From assembly GCA_021769885.1 (NCBI GenBank), contig JAETSA010000003.1:87273-151272 (forward strand): 64,000 nucleotides of DNA. The letters are read 5' to 3'. The notes under the pieces were generated by a model. That model was not told the DNA's origin and did no database searches. It saw only the letters and a list, made by a program, of their open reading frames with translations. The translations under genes were made by a program, and so were the position numbers. Position 1 is the stretch's first letter. Every line of letters begins with the position of its first letter. Of this stretch, positions 1-9,060 are shown piece by piece. The stretch is from Bacillota bacterium. Its GTDB lineage: Bacteria; Bacillota; Clostridia; Oscillospirales; Acutalibacteraceae.

Positions 1-257
1 TTCTGCATATTTTTGTTTGCCATAATTTGGGTGTAAACGCCCTGAAATTCCTTGTTGAAGCCTTCCATTTTTGCTTCGTCGGGTTCTTCCTTGCCTGCTT
101 CCTGCTGATAGGAAAGCTGAATCAGACGGATTTTGCCCATCAGTGCGTTGAGCTCCTCGTCTGCATCGTTTGCTTTTCTCGCTGCTTCGAAATCCAAATA
201 GACCTTGTCCTGCTGAATTGCCGCGCCGAGCTGTCTTGCCAATTTTTCGAGTTCCAT
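1..257 (-). CDS. ylbF: YlbF family protein, partial (C-terminus beyond the window)
   Basis: The 85 visible residues begin MELEKLARQLGAAIQQD and continue as charged, Ala-rich helix, as in the YlbF/YmcA family. In Bacillus these small all-helical proteins form a complex with YaaT (RicT) that acts with RNase Y on mRNA maturation. The ATG at 255-257 has a GGAGAA ribosome site at 261-266. The gene lies just downstream of miaB on the same strand, the neighbourhood also seen in Bacillus (miaB next to ymcA), so ymcA is an equally good name. The stop codon lies outside the window. Family call is by motif and context; the choice between YlbF and YmcA is not resolved. Confidence 0.75.
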   Translation of the reverse strand, partial: MELEKLARQLGAAIQQDKVYLDFEAARKANDADEELNALMGKIRLIQLSYQQEAGKEEPDEAKMEGFNKEFQGVYTQIMANKNMQ

Positions 258-317
258 AATTTTCTCCTGTCGTTTTTTACTTATTATAAATGAGCGATTG
301 CTCTATTTATCAAAAAT

Positions 318-1739
318 TTATGCTTTCTGCAATTCTCCTGCCACCTGCCACGAGCGTGTATCCGTTACGGTGACGTCTTGGTACGTGCCGACAAGTGCTG
401 TATCTGCGGGAAATTCAATCACCACATTGCCGTCCGTGCGCCCCGAAAGGAGATTGCCGTCAGATTTTGAAACACCCTCCACCAACACGCGGTAGGTCTT
501 GCCGAGCATCGCGGCCGTACGCCGTGCGGCGATTTCCTCCTGCGTTTTCAAGAGCTCGCCCATCCATTTTGCTTTTTCAGCGTGCGATACGGGGTCGGGC
601 ATCGTTTCTGCCTTCGTTCCCTTGCGCGGGGAAAAGATAAAGGTAAACAGCGAGGTAAATTCCACCTCGCGGATAAGCGATAAGGTGTCCTGAAATTCTT
701 CGTACGTCTCGCCTGGGAAGCCGACGATTACGTCGCTTGTCAGAGACAAGTCGGGAATCTTTTTCTTTGCGTAATTGATTAACTCCAAATAATGCGCGCG
801 CGTATATCGGCGGTTCATTTCGCCCAAAACGCGGTCATTGCCCGACTGGAACGGCAGATGCAGGTGCTTTGACACCTTATCGCATTCAGCGATGGTGTCT
901 AACAATTCATAGGTGCAGTCCTTCGGGTGCGAAGTCATAAAACGGATTTTAAAATCGCCGTCGAGCGCGTTGAGCTCGCGCAGAAGCTGTGAAAAATTCA
1001 TCGGGTTTTGATTATTCTTCCCGTAAGAATTTACATTTTGCCCCAAAAGCGTAATTTCCTTATACCCTGCCGCAATAATTTCACGTGCTTCGCGGAGTAC
1101 CTCTTCGGGTTCGCGGCTGCGCTCGCGCCCGCGCACATACGGCACAACGCAGTAAGTGCAGAAATTGTCACAGCCGTACATAATCGGCAGCCACGCTTTC
1201 ACACCGCGGTCCCGACGCACAGGCAGACCCTCGGCAATTTCCGCCGCATCTTCGGGGGCGCAGACCACGCGTTTGCCGCCCTGCAGGGTTTTCAAAAGCA
1301 GTTCGGGCAACAGGTGCATGGCGTGCGTGCCGAACACCAAATTTACAAACGGATAGCTTTTATATATTTTCTCACGGACGTGCGCTTGCTGCATCATACA
1401 CCCGCACAGCGCAATAATCAAATCGGGCTTTGCCGTTTTGTAACGCTTGATTGCGCCGATGTTGCCGAAGACCCTGTCCTCCGCGTGCTCGCGGATTGCA
1501 CAGGTGTTGTAAAGAATCAAATCCGCCTCTTCAATGGATTCCGTCGGCACATAGCCAACCGCGCACAGCAGTCCGCGGATGCGTTCGCTATCCGCAACAT
1601 TGCCCTGACAGCCGTAGGTGTGGATGAACGCCTTCGGCGGCGCATCGTAATATTTCGCTTGCAGTACGGATTTCGCTTCTTCCGCAAAGCGGTGTTGCCG
1701 TGCAAGCTCTTCCTCGCTGATTATGCTTTTCTTTGCCAC
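318..1739 (-). CDS. miaB: tRNA-2-methylthio-N6-dimethylallyladenosine synthase MiaB
   Basis: Radical-SAM methylthiotransferase that adds the 2-methylthio group to i6A37 in tRNAs reading UNN codons. All three domains are visible: an N-terminal UPF0004 domain (HTYGCQGNVADSERI, then CAIREHA and CGCMMQQ, giving the three Cys of the auxiliary cluster), a radical-SAM core with CDNFCTYCVVPYVRGRERS, and a C-terminal TRAM domain ending near the stop. About 473 residues is normal length. An ATG at 1781 would overlap the upstream gene; I prefer the GTG at 1737-1739, which has a GGAGAA site about eight bases before it and starts 15 bases after the upstream stop. It is likely cotranscribed with ylbF downstream. 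Confidence 0.93.
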   Translation of the reverse strand: MAKKSIISEEELARQHRFAEEAKSVLQAKYYDAPPKAFIHTYGCQGNVADSERIRGLLCAVGYVPTESIEEADLILYNTCAIREHAEDRVFGNIGAIKRYKTAKPDLIIALCGCMMQQAHVREKIYKSYPFVNLVFGTHAMHLLPELLLKTLQGGKRVVCAPEDAAEIAEGLPVRRDRGVKAWLPIMYGCDNFCTYCVVPYVRGRERSREPEEVLREAREIIAAGYKEITLLGQNVNSYGKNNQNPMNFSQLLRELNALDGDFKIRFMTSHPKDCTYELLDTIAECDKVSKHLHLPFQSGNDRVLGEMNRRYTRAHYLELINYAKKKIPDLSLTSDVIVGFPGETYEEFQDTLSLIREVEFTSLFTFIFSPRKGTKAETMPDPVSHAEKAKWMGELLKTQEEIAARRTAAMLGKTYRVLVEGVSKSDGNLLSGRTDGNVVIEFPADTALVGTYQDVTVTDTRSWQVAGELQKA

Positions 1740-1753
1740 TGAATATTCTCCGA

Positions 1754-2692
1754 TCAAGCAAGATATACGGAATGCAGCCACGAAAGTACATCGTTCTGCA
1801 CGGTTTCGTAATCGTCCTCGAACAACAGCTCGTGGCGGTCGCCCGGGTACAGAATCACTGTGGGCTCGTGCCCTGCCAGCACCAGATTATCCGCCACGGA
1901 GAGCACTCCCTTGCCGTTGAAGCCGACGGGGTCCTTCGCACCCGAGATAATCATAATCGGTAAATCCGCAGGAATTTTATATGCCCAGTCCTTTCTGCCG
2001 CATTCGCACGCGAGTGCAAACATATCGCGGTAACCGCCGAGCTTTAAAGGGAAGCCGCACAGCGGGTCGTTCATATAATTTTCCTGATTCTGCTTGTTTT
2101 TGCTGATCCACGCCACGGAAGAACCGTTCTTTTCGCCTGCCGCAAGATTGCTGACGGTGTTGAACAGATTGCCGAGCACGTGCGCGTCCGCATCCGCGCC
2201 GAACTTCTCACACGCCGCATTGATGGCAGGCACAAGCGCCTCCGCCGCCGCTGGAACCTCCGCCGTGCCGCAGTAAATTGCGCCGTTCAATTCCTCGCCG
2301 AAATGCGCGGTATACACACGCGCACACAAAGACCCCATACTGTGCCCGAATAGGAAGTAGGGCAGGTCGGGATAACGTTTTTTCATAATTTTTGTGAGAA
2401 TATGCAAATCGTCTACCAAACGCTTGTCGCCGTTGTAGGCATCAAAATAACCGTAATCCTTGTCAGAATTGACGGATTTGCCGTGACCCAAATGATCACT
2501 GCCGCAAACGACAAAGCCGTTGGATGCCAAAAATCTCGCAAAACCGTCATAGCGTTCAATATGCTCCGCCATACCGTGTGCGATTTGAAATACGCCGATG
2601 GGCGTAAGCTCTTCTTCCTTCCAAATCAATGCGCGGATTTTGTGCCGGCCTGTAGAAGAATTGAAATATGCTTCTGTCTTAACAATTGCCAT
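1754..2692 (-). CDS. Alpha/beta hydrolase, lysophospholipase/monoacylglycerol lipase type
   Basis: Serine hydrolase of the alpha/beta fold (Hydrolase_4 type). It shows the oxyanion region HGMAEH, the nucleophile elbow GHSMGS, a late Asp in SGAKDPVG and the catalytic His in GDRHELLFE, in the right order. About 312 residues is usual for this family; no signal peptide is present, so it is probably cytoplasmic. The longer reading frame has 27 extra residues, but the ATG at 2690-2692 has a perfect GGAGG six bases upstream, so I take that start. A promoter is visible at 2764-2792. The stop lies 15 bases before the miaB start, so the genes form one unit. Substrate is unknown; a monoglyceride or lysophospholipid is a family-level guess. 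Confidence 0.85.
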   Translation of the reverse strand: MAIVKTEAYFNSSTGRHKIRALIWKEEELTPIGVFQIAHGMAEHIERYDGFARFLASNGFVVCGSDHLGHGKSVNSDKDYGYFDAYNGDKRLVDDLHILTKIMKKRYPDLPYFLFGHSMGSLCARVYTAHFGEELNGAIYCGTAEVPAAAEALVPAINAACEKFGADADAHVLGNLFNTVSNLAAGEKNGSSVAWISKNKQNQENYMNDPLCGFPLKLGGYRDMFALACECGRKDWAYKIPADLPIMIISGAKDPVGFNGKGVLSVADNLVLAGHEPTVILYPGDRHELLFEDDYETVQNDVLSWLHSVYLA

Positions 2693-2763
2693 ATTGCGCC
2701 TCCGTTTTTTGTGTTGCAATGCAATCAAATATTGCTCCGAATACAAATATTTATACAGATAAG

Positions 2764-2792
2764 AGTATAACACAACCTGCGCGTTTTGTCAC
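2764..2792 (-). promoter_or_regulatory. Sigma-A-type promoter of the hydrolase-miaB-ylbF unit
   Basis: On the minus strand GTGACA (2787-2792) and TATACT (2764-2769) are separated by exactly 17 bases. The predicted start lies near 2757, leaving a leader of about 65 bases before the hydrolase ATG. Seen in sequence; activity is inferred. Confidence 0.6.
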
Positions 2793-2924
2793 CCATTTTC
2801 TTGCGGGCAAAGCGAAACAAATTCGCCGAAAATTCGCAAATATTTCGGCATTTCTGTCAAATTCGGGAGGGTTTCTTTGTGAAAAAGCAGGTGTGGAAAA
2901 CCAAATACCGAAAGGAGCGATGGA

Positions 2925-3360
2925 ATGAAAAAGGCTTTGAAATATATTCTTATCCTCTTGCTATGCGCGGCAATCGGTTTGGGCGTTTCCGCTGCAATCC
3001 ACAGTGGGATACAGCGTGCGGAGATAGAGAATACGTATATCGCCAGTTATCCGCAGGCAATCGAGCTTCCCAAAAAACAGGGAAAAGAAATTCTAAAGGG
3101 AAACTACAGTACCCGAAACAGAATGGGCTTGTTGCGCGAACGGCGATTTGAAGGTTTTAAATTTACACTGGCAATTTCAAGAAGAACCGTATTTATGGCA
3201 AAATGCGGGTGCGCTGATTCAAAATAAAAACGGAGAGGTGTTTTATGCACAGAATCCGTACCTTTCCGCAAGTATGGGCTGGTGGGCATATGATATACAG
3301 CCCATTCCCGAGCCTGCACAGACCGAACTGCAAAACGCCTTCCGCGAAATAAACTTTTAA
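2925..3360 (+). pseudogene. Small secreted or membrane-anchored protein, probably frameshifted
   Basis: The ATG at 2925 follows an AAAGGAG site and encodes a clear N-terminal hydrophobic segment (residues 5-24, KYILILLLCAAIGLGV). The frame stops at 3225-3227 after a stretch of unlikely composition (roughly residues 70-100). A second frame, open from about 3097 and closing at 3360, reads as plausible protein (LHWQFQEEPYLWQNAG, later SMGWWAYDIQPIPEP). Joining the two near 3150, at a run of GGTTTTAAATTT, would give one protein of about 145 residues. I therefore call one gene with a frameshift, by mutation or sequencing error. I recognise no family. Two hairpins close the unit downstream. Confidence 0.5.
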
Positions 3361-3364
3361 ATAC

Positions 3365-3390
3365 AAATTGACGTTTTTCCGTCAAATTTT
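3365..3390 (+). terminator. Hairpin after the small secreted-protein gene
   Basis: Arms AAATTGACG and CGTCAAATTT with a short T-rich loop, ending in TTTT, five bases after the stop at 3360. Fits a rho-independent terminator for the plus strand. Confidence 0.5.
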
Positions 3391-3406
3391 GTAGAAACTC
3401 CCTTCA

Positions 3407-3446
3407 AAAACCCCGATGCAGAAAATGCTCTGCATCGGGGTTTTCC
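3407..3446. terminator. Bidirectional terminator between converging genes
   Basis: An 11-bp perfect GC-rich stem (CCCCGATGCAG / CTGCATCGGGG) flanked by AAAA and TTTT, so it can work on both strands. It lies between the plus-strand small gene and the 3' end of the GH31 gene on the minus strand. Confidence 0.85.
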
Positions 3447-3462
3447 TTTGTATATCTGATTT

Positions 3463-5856
3463 TTATGCCATATCGCACAGGGCTTCCAAGAGCCACGCGC
3501 GCAGCTTACGGTTCTTCACGCGCTTAGCGGCGGCGATTGCCGACGCACGTGTTTTTTTATTTTTCAGACCCTTATAGGTTGCAGATTTTTTACTGTTGTT
3601 CGCATTGTAAAGCGTTAGGATTTTGCGGATTCGCTCGTTGTAGGGCGGGTTTTCGCGCGCGGTAAGCCCTTGAAGCGTTACCGTAAAGCCGCTTTCGACA
3701 GACTGCGCAGGCAGTGTGACCGTCACGCCGTTTTCGGGACTTTGCGTCACCTCGCAGGCGCACGGCTCACCGTTTACAAGCACCTGTGCGCTTTCAGCCG
3801 CCGTAACATCGGCAAACTGCAGGGTGAATCGGCGGTTTTCGGGCAGATAGCTTTGCTTTGCCGTACCACTCCCCGTGAGGGTCAAGGTGTTTTTGGATTC
3901 ACGCAGGGTGAATTTCGTAAAGCTTTGCGCACCGTTTTTGTACGCCTTGGTTTCGCCGTCATCCTCATACAGTGTGAACTCGTTATCGCCGCGGTACACG
4001 CGCAAAAGCAAATGCGCGGGATTCCCCGCTCCGTTGCCTGTATCCTGCGACATCGGTACGATTGCACCACTTTTTGCAAAAACGGGCAAGGTGTTCAGGT
4101 CGCTGTGGATGCGCACGGTTTTGCCACCCTCGTAAATTTCGCCTGTGAAGAAATTCGTCCAGCGTCCTTCAGGCAGATACACCGTGGTTTCTGCCCGTTT
4201 CGTGTGTTTATCGCACTTACTTGTAACGGGGCAGACGAGCAATTGTGTGCCGAACATATAGCCGTTTTTGCAGGCATAGGCATCCGCCTCTGTCGGGCAG
4301 GTGTAGTAAAGCGGTTCGCAAAGCGCGCGTCCCTCTTGGTGCGAACGGTAATTCATGGTATAGATGTACGGAATCAGGCTGTGGCGCAGGCGCAGTGCAT
4401 CCGTTACCAAATGCTGTGCCGTCCACGAATAGTTCCATGGCTCTTTGCCGAACAAATCGTTTTGTGTAGAGTGCAGGCGCAGAATCGGAGAAAACACCCC
4501 AAACTGTACCCAGCGGATATACAGCTCATCGCTGTGTTCGCCGAAGTGATGCCCGCCGATGTCGTGACTCCACCACGTATAGCCGCAGTTTGCCGCTGTG
4601 ACAGTGAAATACGGCTGAAATTTCAGCACGCGCCAATTCATTGCCGTATCGCCCGAAAAGCCGAGCGGATAGCGGTGCGAGCCGATGCCCGCATAGCGCG
4701 AAAGCAACAGCGGACGGCGTTCGCTTCTGCCGCTGTCCAAATAATGGTAATGGTTGAGCGACCATAGGGGGTCAAGTCCTTTTACTTTACTCTTTGTGCC
4801 CTGCTGCCAGTCCATCCACCAAAAATCGACGCCGTTTTCTTCGTGCGGATGATGCCCGATATCCAAGTAATTGTTGATGAATTTCGCATCGGCAATGTCG
4901 AATTTCACCGGTTCTTTCTTTGCGGCATCCACGCCCATAGCTTTCGCCATTTCAGGGTAGCAGTCCTCAAAATCGCGGAAGCCCGCCGCGGGATGCAGGT
5001 TCAGCGTGGTTTTTAAGCCCTGCTGATGCAAAAACTGCAAAAATCCATGCGGGTCGGGGAACAAATCGGTGTTCCAGCTGTAGCCCGTCCAGCCGTCTGC
5101 GCCGTACCACGTATCTTTTTTATAGTCCCCCGCAAAATGCTTTTTCAAGTCTACCCAATGCCAATCCATATCAATAGTGGCAACGGTCAGCGGGATTTCC
5201 TTGCGGCGAAATTCCAGCATCAGATTTTCATATTCCGCTTGGCTGTACGGGTAATAGCGGCTCCACCAGTTGCCGAGCACAAAACGCGGTACGAGCGGGA
5301 TTTCACCGATTAATTTCAGCAACGCCTGCACCGCGCCGATGCGGTCCGTGCCGAATGCGAACACGTAGATGTCCTGTTCATCGCTTTCCCGCACCGAGAC
5401 CATACCGTCCGCCTGTAACAGAAGCGATTTGCTGTCGTCTAAAAGCGCAACACCGTCTTTGGACAGCACGCCGTCCTTCAGCGGAATCGGTCCTACTGTA
5501 CCGTCTAAGGTACGCGCCGTCCCCTTTAAATTGTTGCGCGGATTCGGGCGCACCGTTTTGCCGTGCATCTGCACGGAAATCAATTTGCCGTTCGCGGTAT
5601 TTACGGTGCATGCCGCCTCGGCAGTCTGCACGGTCAGTCGGTTTCCGTTCGTTTTATGTGTAAAATCCACTTTTCCGAAATCCCGATACCAAATGCTTTG
5701 CGTCGGCATATCTGTAAAGCGTTTTGCCTTGTCACGCTCGATACGAATTACCTGCGGCAACAGGACAGAAACACGCACGTTCCCTGCCGTCACGCAATTC
5801 TCCTGCGGTGACACAGCGCGCGTTTGTACGGTTAAATGCGAATGTAAACCTGCCAT
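3463..5856 (-). CDS. Glycoside hydrolase family 31 (alpha-glucosidase/alpha-xylosidase type)
   Basis: GH31 retaining alpha-glycosidase, cytoplasmic (no signal peptide). The N-terminal beta domain is followed by the barrel with RFVLGNWWSRYYPY, TVATIDMDWHW, the nucleophile region FWWMDWQQG and LLSRYAGIGSHRYPLGFSGD, which carries the expected acid/base Asp, then WWSHDIGGHHFG and RWVQFGVFSPILRLHS. Length is 797 residues. The last 60 or so residues form a very basic Lys/Arg-rich tail (KKSATYKGLKNKKTRA onward) that is unusual for the family. It is the last gene of the operon that also holds the GH36-like gene, 21 bases downstream of that gene's stop. Exact substrate cannot be read; the pairing suggests breakdown of an imported host or plant alpha-linked oligosaccharide. 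Confidence 0.85.
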   Translation of the reverse strand: MAGLHSHLTVQTRAVSPQENCVTAGNVRVSVLLPQVIRIERDKAKRFTDMPTQSIWYRDFGKVDFTHKTNGNRLTVQTAEAACTVNTANGKLISVQMHGKTVRPNPRNNLKGTARTLDGTVGPIPLKDGVLSKDGVALLDDSKSLLLQADGMVSVRESDEQDIYVFAFGTDRIGAVQALLKLIGEIPLVPRFVLGNWWSRYYPYSQAEYENLMLEFRRKEIPLTVATIDMDWHWVDLKKHFAGDYKKDTWYGADGWTGYSWNTDLFPDPHGFLQFLHQQGLKTTLNLHPAAGFRDFEDCYPEMAKAMGVDAAKKEPVKFDIADAKFINNYLDIGHHPHEENGVDFWWMDWQQGTKSKVKGLDPLWSLNHYHYLDSGRSERRPLLLSRYAGIGSHRYPLGFSGDTAMNWRVLKFQPYFTVTAANCGYTWWSHDIGGHHFGEHSDELYIRWVQFGVFSPILRLHSTQNDLFGKEPWNYSWTAQHLVTDALRLRHSLIPYIYTMNYRSHQEGRALCEPLYYTCPTEADAYACKNGYMFGTQLLVCPVTSKCDKHTKRAETTVYLPEGRWTNFFTGEIYEGGKTVRIHSDLNTLPVFAKSGAIVPMSQDTGNGAGNPAHLLLRVYRGDNEFTLYEDDGETKAYKNGAQSFTKFTLRESKNTLTLTGSGTAKQSYLPENRRFTLQFADVTAAESAQVLVNGEPCACEVTQSPENGVTVTLPAQSVESGFTVTLQGLTARENPPYNERIRKILTLYNANNSKKSATYKGLKNKKTRASAIAAAKRVKNRKLRAWLLEALCDMA

Positions 5857-5877
5857 TTTGCGTTCCCCCGTGTGTGT

Positions 5878-8574
5878 TTATTTTAATTTATCAAACGGCA
5901 TCGCCGAATCATAAAAATTGTATTCGGCAACCGCATCGTGTACGCGCAGTTCCGACGGTGCAATCGAAGTCATCGCGCCGTTCTTGTAGCCGCCGCCCGA
6001 AAGCGCGCCGTCTACATAAATCTTTAAAAGCCCGTTGCGCTCGCGCACAATATCCGCACGCACAAAGCGGTGCTCGGACACATTTTCTTCGGATTTTGCC
6101 CTGACGCCGCCGCAGTCTACGCACAGCTTTCCGTTGGAAACCGTCACCAAAAGATTGTCGCGCATCAGCAGTACGCCGTCCTTCGGCGCGTTATGCATAC
6201 GCATACGCAGTGTGAAATCCCCTGTAACAGGGCAGTCCTGCGGCAAAAGACCGTTTTCATAGTAGGTCAGCGTGCAGGCGGTGTCGGTTTCGTTCCCCCA
6301 AACGTCTGCAACACTGCAAGCAAGTGTAACCGCTTCGCCGTTTGTAAGCGGCTTCGACAGAGTGATGCGCACCTCGCTGTAATTCTCGAGTAATTCCGTC
6401 TGTACGGCTGTGCCGTTTATTGTAAAGTTGTTTTCCTTTACCGTAATTCTCTTGTCAAATGTGAGAAGCGCGGCATTTTCTGCGGTCATTTTGGCACGAA
6501 TCAACTGCGGTGCAGTCGTATCGGGCACGCCGAAATACAGCACGCGGATTTCGTGCGGCGCGAGCGTCAGCGACACGGTATCGCCGTATGCATAGGTTTT
6601 CTCTTCGGGCTTTTGTGTATACGGCAGTACGGTAAGGCAAGACAGCGCCGTTGCCGATTCCGCCGTGCCGAGCAGACGGTCAAGCGTAAACTGAAAATCC
6701 TGCGGACGGTTCATCGGGTTGCGTACCGTAACAAAGCCTGTTTCGCCCCTCCACGCGGAATAACCGTATACCGCGCCTGTTTTCGGCGAATCGCCGATGA
6801 GCTTTGCATTACGCAATACCGAGAAATTCTCCGAAATGAAGCGCAGTACATCCGCATTGATGCGCCATTTTGCATCGTTAAACAGATTATAGCTGTAATA
6901 AAGCTCCCAAAACGCCGTACCGCGGGACGCCAGCATAAACATATATTTACGGAACTCCTCGTCGGTCATTTGCACCTTGGCGGTATTGCCGTAAATCGGG
7001 TCGTGATTGTACACATTCGAAAGCGGGAACTGATTCGCGCGTGTGCGGCAAAAATCGAAATAGCGGTCATCCCGGTAGGTGAGCATTTTGTCCGCATCCG
7101 AGCCGTGCATCGCCTCGCCGCTGTCGGTTTTGTCTATGAAATCCACATCACTGCTGTTTTGCATCCACAGACTTTCGCAGAACTGCAAATACCAAGGGCT
7201 TGCATTGCAATAGCTCGTTTGATTGATCCAAAGCGATTTTCCCTGCTTTTCGCGGAAATCGTGCATCGTATTAAAAATTCGAATCCAGTTTTCCCAATGG
7301 TCGGTGAAGCAATACATATCCTGGAAGCCGCCCGTCGGGTGTCCGTGCTTTTTCGACGGACAGGATTTGAGCAAAAAGCCGTCCAGCTTCCAATAATTGA
7401 TGTCAAACCTATCCATATAATCCAAAAACAGCTCGGTTACGTTTTTATGATAGCGGTGGTCGGCGGTGCAAACATCGCGGCAAAGGCGGTTGTACCCGCC
7501 CTTACCTGCTTTTTGCATATTTTTGCCGAATTTCGGTGTTTTGCTGTTGTAGCCGCCGCGCGGTCCGAGCCAAAGTCCAAAATCCGAGCCGAAGCTTTTG
7601 GAGAGGGCGGCACTTTCATACAATTCATTCGGGAATTTTTCGTTGAAGCACCAAAAATCCTTGTCATAATCGACCCAACCGTCATCCACAACATAAGAAT
7701 GCAGGGGCGGCACGCCGTTGCCCGAAAGCCCCTTGTCAATTTCAAAGAACGAGCTGCGGATATTGTCCTTGTCGATATCCAGCATATGGTCGAACCAGGA
7801 ATTGTACTGTGTGCGCAGATACAGCGGACGGGAAATCGCACGGATATATTCTAAGAAATCTGCCTGCACAATTTCCTGCTCTGTCCCGCGCGCCGCACCG
7901 AACACGGTATTCCAAGTCACATATTCCCGATTTTCGCCGCGCAAATCGCCGAACGATTTCCCTGCATAATAGCGCACGTGCGCGAAGCCGTCTTCAATAT
8001 GATTGTCGGCCGCAGGAAATTCACTGCCGGTATACATCCCGTTCAAATACACGGGCTGACCCAAAGCCGCCTGGAACGGCGTCAAGTAGATTTTTTTACA
8101 AACGGGCGCGCTCCATTTCTGCTGCATCTCACGCGGCAGAGAAATGAGCTCCGTATCGATTGTATCGATTTTAACCGTATCGTCCGACACAGAAAAGTGC
8201 AGGGCTTTATACATATACGGTGCATCCGTCACGGTATACACAGCGGAAATCAAATAGGTCACGCCTAAGGCGCGCAGCGGCGCAAAACGGATTTCCAACT
8301 GCTTTTGCGCATCCGACTCCTTCGTTAAAACATCTGCTACACGCAGTTCGGAGGCTTTGATAGCGGCTGTCTTTTTGCGCCCCGTCAGCACACGAATCAC
8401 AAATTCTTCCGAGCACGCACCGAACAGCAATTCGGTTTTGGCACGGCGGTTTTTCACCGATTCCGTGCGCAGATGCTTTTCCTCGTCCAGCGAAAAGGTA
8501 CGCACAATATGCGCATTGCCGAACACGATTTTTCCCTCGCCTGCCGTAATAAAAGCGTGATTTGGATAGTCCAT
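5878..8574 (-). CDS. Clan GH-D (GH36/GH27-like) alpha-galactosidase-type hydrolase with C-terminal LamG-like domain
   Basis: An 898-residue protein with an N-terminal beta-sandwich, a central barrel and added C-terminal beta domains. Clan GH-D features seen: PLYLRTQYNSWFDHM, HSYVVDDGWVDYD, FGLWLGPRGGYN, YWKLDGFLLK (Asp of the K-x-D nucleophile motif) and LWMQNSSDVDF (candidate acid/base Asp). The last 110 residues (TGDFTLRMRMHNAP to the end, with KIYVDGALSGGG) resemble a LamG/concanavalin-like carbohydrate module. No signal peptide is visible. Its ATG overlaps the TAA of the upstream C_GCAxxG_C_C gene by one base (TAATG), so translation is probably coupled. Activity may be on alpha-galactosides or alpha-GalNAc; the sequence does not decide. 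Confidence 0.72.
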   Translation of the reverse strand: MDYPNHAFITAGEGKIVFGNAHIVRTFSLDEEKHLRTESVKNRRAKTELLFGACSEEFVIRVLTGRKKTAAIKASELRVADVLTKESDAQKQLEIRFAPLRALGVTYLISAVYTVTDAPYMYKALHFSVSDDTVKIDTIDTELISLPREMQQKWSAPVCKKIYLTPFQAALGQPVYLNGMYTGSEFPAADNHIEDGFAHVRYYAGKSFGDLRGENREYVTWNTVFGAARGTEQEIVQADFLEYIRAISRPLYLRTQYNSWFDHMLDIDKDNIRSSFFEIDKGLSGNGVPPLHSYVVDDGWVDYDKDFWCFNEKFPNELYESAALSKSFGSDFGLWLGPRGGYNSKTPKFGKNMQKAGKGGYNRLCRDVCTADHRYHKNVTELFLDYMDRFDINYWKLDGFLLKSCPSKKHGHPTGGFQDMYCFTDHWENWIRIFNTMHDFREKQGKSLWINQTSYCNASPWYLQFCESLWMQNSSDVDFIDKTDSGEAMHGSDADKMLTYRDDRYFDFCRTRANQFPLSNVYNHDPIYGNTAKVQMTDEEFRKYMFMLASRGTAFWELYYSYNLFNDAKWRINADVLRFISENFSVLRNAKLIGDSPKTGAVYGYSAWRGETGFVTVRNPMNRPQDFQFTLDRLLGTAESATALSCLTVLPYTQKPEEKTYAYGDTVSLTLAPHEIRVLYFGVPDTTAPQLIRAKMTAENAALLTFDKRITVKENNFTINGTAVQTELLENYSEVRITLSKPLTNGEAVTLACSVADVWGNETDTACTLTYYENGLLPQDCPVTGDFTLRMRMHNAPKDGVLLMRDNLLVTVSNGKLCVDCGGVRAKSEENVSEHRFVRADIVRERNGLLKIYVDGALSGGGYKNGAMTSIAPSELRVHDAVAEYNFYDSAMPFDKLK

Positions 8575-9038
8575 TACACTTCCCTCTCTTCCGAAAACAA
8601 TATTTTTTCAGCCGCCCGTGCCGCATCTTCGATTTGCTTTGCACAGGGGCGTTTTTTATAGTAGCTTTCTGTGCGCGCTTCGGGTATAGGCGCGGAATTT
8701 TCGCCTACAGACAATCCCAGCAGGTCGCGGCACACAATGGAACGATTGGTTTTTCGAAATTCGGCGGCAATCTCCTGTACCTTTTCGTAGGTCTTTGCCT
8801 TTGCCGCACGGTCACTGCCTTCCGTCGCGCCGTAGATCATACCCGCAAGCATTGCTGCACCGCAAACCGCACCGCAAACCTCACGCATCCGTCCGACGCC
8901 GCCGCCCAAGCCCGCCGAAACGCGCAGTGCCGTTTCTTCGGGCATTCCGATTTTATCGGCAAACGCCGCGAACACCGCCTGCGAGCAATTAAAGCCCGAT
9001 TTGAACAGTTCGACCGCACGGTCGGTATAATAAGACAT
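8574..9038 (-). CDS. C_GCAxxG_C_C family redox-type protein
   Basis: Small protein of the C_GCAxxG_C_C family, named from its Cys pattern. Here the pattern appears as FNCSQAVFAAF, then GGGVGRMREVCGAVCGAAML, and a last Cys in SIVCRDLLG. Members are thought to bind metal or act in redox reactions; no firm function is known. The ATG at 9036-9038 has AAGGAGA six bases upstream; the longer frame is less likely. The protein is about 154 residues. It sits between the corrinoid adenosyltransferase gene and two glycosidase genes, with a one-base stop/start overlap to the latter. Why it belongs with them is not clear from sequence. Confidence 0.8.
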   Translation of the reverse strand: MSYYTDRAVELFKSGFNCSQAVFAAFADKIGMPEETALRVSAGLGGGVGRMREVCGAVCGAAMLAGMIYGATEGSDRAAKAKTYEKVQEIAAEFRKTNRSIVCRDLLGLSVGENSAPIPEARTESYYKKRPCAKQIEDAARAAEKILFSEEREV

Positions 9039-9060
9039 ATGGTTCTCCTTTATCTCTTTC

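Noticed and set aside
2925..3227. Programmed frameshift site
   Set aside because: No typical slippery heptamer with a downstream pseudoknot or internal ribosome site; mutation or error is the simpler explanation.
3670..4767. 365-residue frame on the plus strand
   Set aside because: It is the antisense of the GH31 gene, has no ribosome site and encodes no recognisable motif.
6553..7854. 433-residue frame on the plus strand
   Set aside because: Antisense of the GH36-like gene, with low-complexity basic sequence; the sense strand holds clear glycosidase motifs.
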